This document shows positions 62,331 to 64,000 of a stretch of DNA of 64,000 nucleotides, one piece after another. The notes below the pieces were generated by a model. That model was not told the DNA's origin. It did not search any database and saw nothing but the letters and a program-made list of their open reading frames with translations. Within the stretch, counting starts at the first letter, position 1. Each line of letters begins with the position of its first letter. The stretch covers positions 25,960,816 to 26,024,815 of the forward strand of contig OX463779.1 in the NCBI GenBank assembly GCA_949825025.1. The letters run 5' to 3'. Made by a program: the position numbers and the translations under genes. The stretch comes from Siphlonurus alternatus (Eukaryota; Arthropoda; Insecta; Ephemeroptera; Siphlonuridae).

Positions 62331-63906
62331 AAAAAAATGAAATACAGGAAAAGAATTACGAAAGAGTGCAAAAGAAGAGAGGAGAAAAATACCTCTCTCT
62401 TGCAAGTCTTGCACACACAATCTAACAAGTATCATTGTATTCACCCCCCTCCCCCCAAACCAAGGTTCTATCTTCTCGTGGCCTCACTTCAAAGCATCTT
62501 CGCTTTTTTCTCCTCCCCACCCCGGAGATGTGGAGCTAACCCTCCCCATTCATCCTCAACAAGCCCCCTCTTCCCTCCACCTCATCTTAAAAGCATTGTC
62601 AACACTGCGTCGTTCCCGGCTCAACCATCCTTACTTACAACAGAAACTCGTCTGCTGCCTGGAAACAAAACCTCCGCTGCCTCGGGGTTGTCTTCCCCCC
62701 CCCCCCCAACTCTAACTCGGACGACCTACGCCACATGCAAGTATGGGCCAGTGCATCCCCCAGCAGATTTTCATATAACGAGGGTTACATTAGAATTATC
62801 ACGAGTGTCTTCATTGTTTTAGTCTAATAACTTTTGTCTTCAGCGCAAAAGATCTTTTGTCGATTTCTTGTGACTCGTGACATAGGAGCTATTTTAATAC
62901 AATTAAGGTTCTACATAGAGGAGACGCCACTTCTAACAGTAGACAAGATCGTCACTCGATAATGTAATTATTAATATATCTTATTTTGCTAAAAGAATTT
63001 AAAAAAGATAATTCACTTTTGGTGTTTAAATTTTCGTTTCAAATTCTAAAGGATGTTAATATACTGGTCAGTCAAAGAGACTGATATAGATGAGTCTTGT
63101 TATTTATTTTCCCTATGATATTCTATATGGCTGTATGAAGCTCTAAACAAAGACGAAACGCGGCCAGGAAAGGCCATCAGATTTGGACATTCACACAGGG
63201 TGGGTGGTGAACTACCCTTAGGATAAAAGGGTGTTTTGACTATGAGGTTATTAGGGTAGAAAAAGAGGAGGTTGTGTTAGGGTTGTGCGAAAGGAAATGT
63301 CATACAAAACAGTCATCAAAGCAACCACATATAAGTTAACTAATAATGGAGGATCAACCGCAACAAGTTTTAGAACATTAAATTAATTAGTGAATGGAGC
63401 ATATTCTATTGCTCTGCATGCCTGGTAAACAGTTTTCCTGTGTTAGCTAGGGAAATCGTAATCGGAAAAACGATATATATAATAATACACTGTACTATAA
63501 GTTATTGAAAGTGACCAGAACAACATATCCCTTTATTATGGATAGTACAATATAAATGGATAGTCATAGAAATTATATAAATTTCAGAGCCGAGAGTCGG
63601 AAAGAGATTGTTTTAAAAACTTTGGTTTCAATCTATTTTTACTTTTTTTTTTAAAAAAACAATTTCTTAACTTGAAAATACCTGGGAAAAAAAATCAAAA
63701 TGAGTCATCATCAAACGTTTTGATGTCGAATGTCGATCCTCAACAATTCAACAATAACGGAAGCTGTAGTAGATATGACTTTATCACTTGGTAATATTAA
63801 ATATATTATCACATGCACTGAGCTTTATAAAATGTGTAAGTGTTGCAATTGTAATATATGACACAATACAAAGTCCTACTTTAACATCCTAGCAGCTCAG
63901 AGAGTG

Positions 63907-63938
<32 letters not shown>

Positions 63939-64000
63939 ATAACATTCAGCAGCAGCAGGAAGGCAGCAAGTATATTCACAGTAAAACAAAAGAGGCTTAT
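62331..64000. other. Pyrimidine-rich block and AT-rich end of window
   Basis: 62,440-62,720 is strongly C/T-rich with runs of C (62,696-62,707). A 161-codon open frame there is Ser/Pro/Thr low-complexity and probably not coding. 63,130-63,360 has normal complexity. A run of about 30 A lies at 63,907-63,936. No gene recognised. Confidence 0.4.

Noticed and set aside
62337..62822. 161-codon open frame on the + strand
   Set aside because: Ser/Pro/Thr low-complexity product of a C/T-rich tract; no domain, no splice context, no codon pattern like the real exons.
1..64000. CRISPR arrays, bacterial operons, ribosome binding sites
   Set aside because: The window is eukaryotic with spliced genes. 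No regularly spaced short repeats with unique spacers were seen.
1..64000. tRNA genes
   Set aside because: I looked for the GGTTCRANYC box B with a matching box A and found no pair I could fold into a cloverleaf by eye. A tRNAscan run could overturn this.

Overview
The window reads as AT-rich genomic DNA of an invertebrate animal, most likely an arthropod. Genes are split by GT-AG introns of about 55 bp to several kb. Exons are clearly more GC-rich than introns. One gene is a secreted chitin-deacetylase-like protein of arthropod type. MITE-like palindromes, microsatellites and homopolymer runs are abundant. The phylum is an inference; the species cannot be read from the sequence.

Region by region: (1) About 0.56-7.05 kb, + strand: a phosphoinositide phosphatase SAC1 gene (SACM1L-like) with 12 coding exons; only its start lies outside the window. 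(2) 7.17-12.76 kb, - strand: a complete 10-exon gene for a secreted protein with a CBM14 chitin-binding domain and a chitin deacetylase domain (CDA5-like). It converges on SAC1, with candidate poly(A) signals a few bases apart. (3) 12.8-17.7 kb: intergenic, with MITE-like repeats. (4) 17.78-29.93 kb, - strand: a complete 9-exon gene for endoplasmic reticulum lectin 1 (ERLEC1), with two MRH domains, a signal peptide and a C-terminal HEEL. Its introns hold several transposon-like insertions, including a 3.5-kb element made of 89-bp repeats. (5) 30.0-34.9 kb: a dense nest of short inverted-repeat elements, a 5S-rRNA-derived sequence, tandem repeats and an unexplained GC-rich island. (6) 35-52 kb: a gene desert with a LINE relic (intact ORF1-like reading frame, no reverse transcriptase seen), more palindromic elements and scattered islands of mixed composition. 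(7) 52.2-64 kb, + strand: a probable promoter, and the first coding exon of what looks like a STAR-family (Sam68/KHDRBS-like) RNA-binding protein gene. The rest of that gene would lie beyond the window.

The genes are not an operon or a pathway. SAC1 and ERLEC1 are ER housekeeping proteins (lipid phosphatase; glycoprotein quality control), and the CDA-like protein acts in the chitinous extracellular matrix. The most unusual content is in the repeats: the 89-bp-repeat element, a two-copy MITE family whose internal palindrome differs in number, and nested insertions that give relative ages.
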